Assembly (NCBI GenBank): GCA_017550965.1
Contig: JAFZNK010000311.1
Coordinates: 1-45,146 of the forward strand
Source of the DNA: Thermoguttaceae bacterium
GTDB taxonomy: Bacteria > Planctomycetota > Planctomycetia > Pirellulales > Thermoguttaceae
Reading direction: 5' to 3'
Length of the DNA stretch: 45,146 nt
The position numbers and the translations under genes are program-made. Below the pieces are notes generated by a model, which ran no database searches, was not told the origin of the DNA, and was given only the letters and a program-made list of their open reading frames with translations. Shown piece by piece: positions 44,796-45,146 of this stretch (position 1 is its first letter; every line of letters begins with the position of its first letter).

Positions 44796-45146
44796 TCATT
44801 CGCCTTCAGCAGCCGGCGCTTCTTCCTCGGCAGGAGCTTCTTGTTCGGTTTCAGAAGAATCGTCATTAGTATCAAAACCTTCGACGCCAACTTCTTCGCC
44901 GGCGTTCAACTCGTCGCCGCTTTCGGACAAAATAGACTCTTCGGACGGCTCGGGAAGATTGGCAAACGCGTTGGCGACGCTTTTATAGTAATCAAGCGTC
45001 ATGCTTCTTTCCAAGTTGGCAAGAGCTTTGGCCGCAAGAGCGCAATAGGGAGAATCGGCGGAAACTTCAGCCACCTTCTTATAAGCTTCTTTTGCTTTTT
45101 CGACGGCCGCCTCGACTGCGGCGGCGTCAGCAGCGACGGTTGCAAG
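44796..45146 (-). CDS. C-terminal part of a protein with an acidic tail, cut by the window edge
   Basis: The last 116 codons of a minus-strand gene whose start lies beyond 45146. The reading frame is open to the edge. The visible start of the fragment (VEAAVEKAKEAYKKVAEVSA, then DSPYCALAAKALANLERSMT and LDYYKSVANAFANLPEPSEE) is helical and resembles the C-terminal part of TPR-type planctomycete proteins. The last ~50 residues are strongly acidic (SSETEQEAPAEEEAPAAEGE). The apparent start at 45074 is an internal GTG and should not be used. Function cannot be assigned from this fragment; a terminator follows it. Confidence 0.7.
   Translation of the reverse strand, partial: LATVAADAAAVEAAVEKAKEAYKKVAEVSADSPYCALAAKALANLERSMTLDYYKSVANAFANLPEPSEESILSESGDELNAGEEVGVEGFDTNDDSSETEQEAPAEEEAPAAEGE

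Overview
The window looks like a chromosomal segment of a planctomycete (Planctomycetota, probably Pirellulales-like). This rests on gene content: a DUF1559 protein with a prepilin-type leader and H-X9-DG motif followed by a small lipoprotein; a giant secreted protein resembling hydrazine synthase alpha with two CXXCH haem sites and an FGE-sulfatase-like end; a secreted repeat protein with a planctomycete-type N-terminal motif (ELEKREYLAAD); an LptD-like outer-membrane protein; and many secreted carbohydrate-active proteins. No composition or database search was run.

Layout. 1-9 kb, all minus strand: metG, the large CXXCH/FGE-like protein, a small lipoprotein, and the DUF1559 pseudopilin-like protein. 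9.7-15.3 kb, plus strand: a probable operon of two diverged secreted paralogues and cinA. An intact 1,040-bp IS5-family (IS903-group) element with a perfect 9-bp target duplication sits between the paralogues, and the first paralogue is cut by an in-frame stop. 15.3-23.8 kb, minus strand: a polysaccharide deacetylase/BNR-type protein, a Tat-exported TIM-barrel isomerase, LptD, an alpha/beta hydrolase with Asp at the nucleophile position, and tRNA-Ser(UGA).

24-30 kb: a GH78-type alpha-L-rhamnosidase (+), a FliA/WhiG-type sigma factor (-) and a GH71/GH99-like secreted glycosidase (+). 30.2-35.6 kb, minus strand: a three-gene MacAB-like efflux operon whose membrane-fusion protein carries a Gly/Met-rich 36-bp tandem repeat and two EF-hands. 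36.2-44.7 kb, plus strand: a secreted WD40 protein, a 1,549-aa protein with seven SdrD/Cna-B-type repeats and five FG-GAP-like calcium loops, a metallophosphoesterase and a Xer-type tyrosine recombinase. The window closes inside a minus-strand gene with an acidic tail.

Much of the window points to a cell investing in its envelope and in breaking down complex polysaccharides: rhamnosidase, a GH99-like enzyme, a deacetylase, a sugar-isomerase fold, calcium-binding surface proteins and an efflux system. Rho-independent terminators and sigma-70-like promoters are readable at several unit boundaries. I found no CRISPR array, defence island or prophage. The best candidates for something unusual are the CXXCH/FGE-like fusion, the EF-hand efflux adaptor, the Asp-nucleophile hydrolase, and a sigma-28-like promoter upstream of the WD40 gene in a window that also encodes a FliA-type sigma factor.
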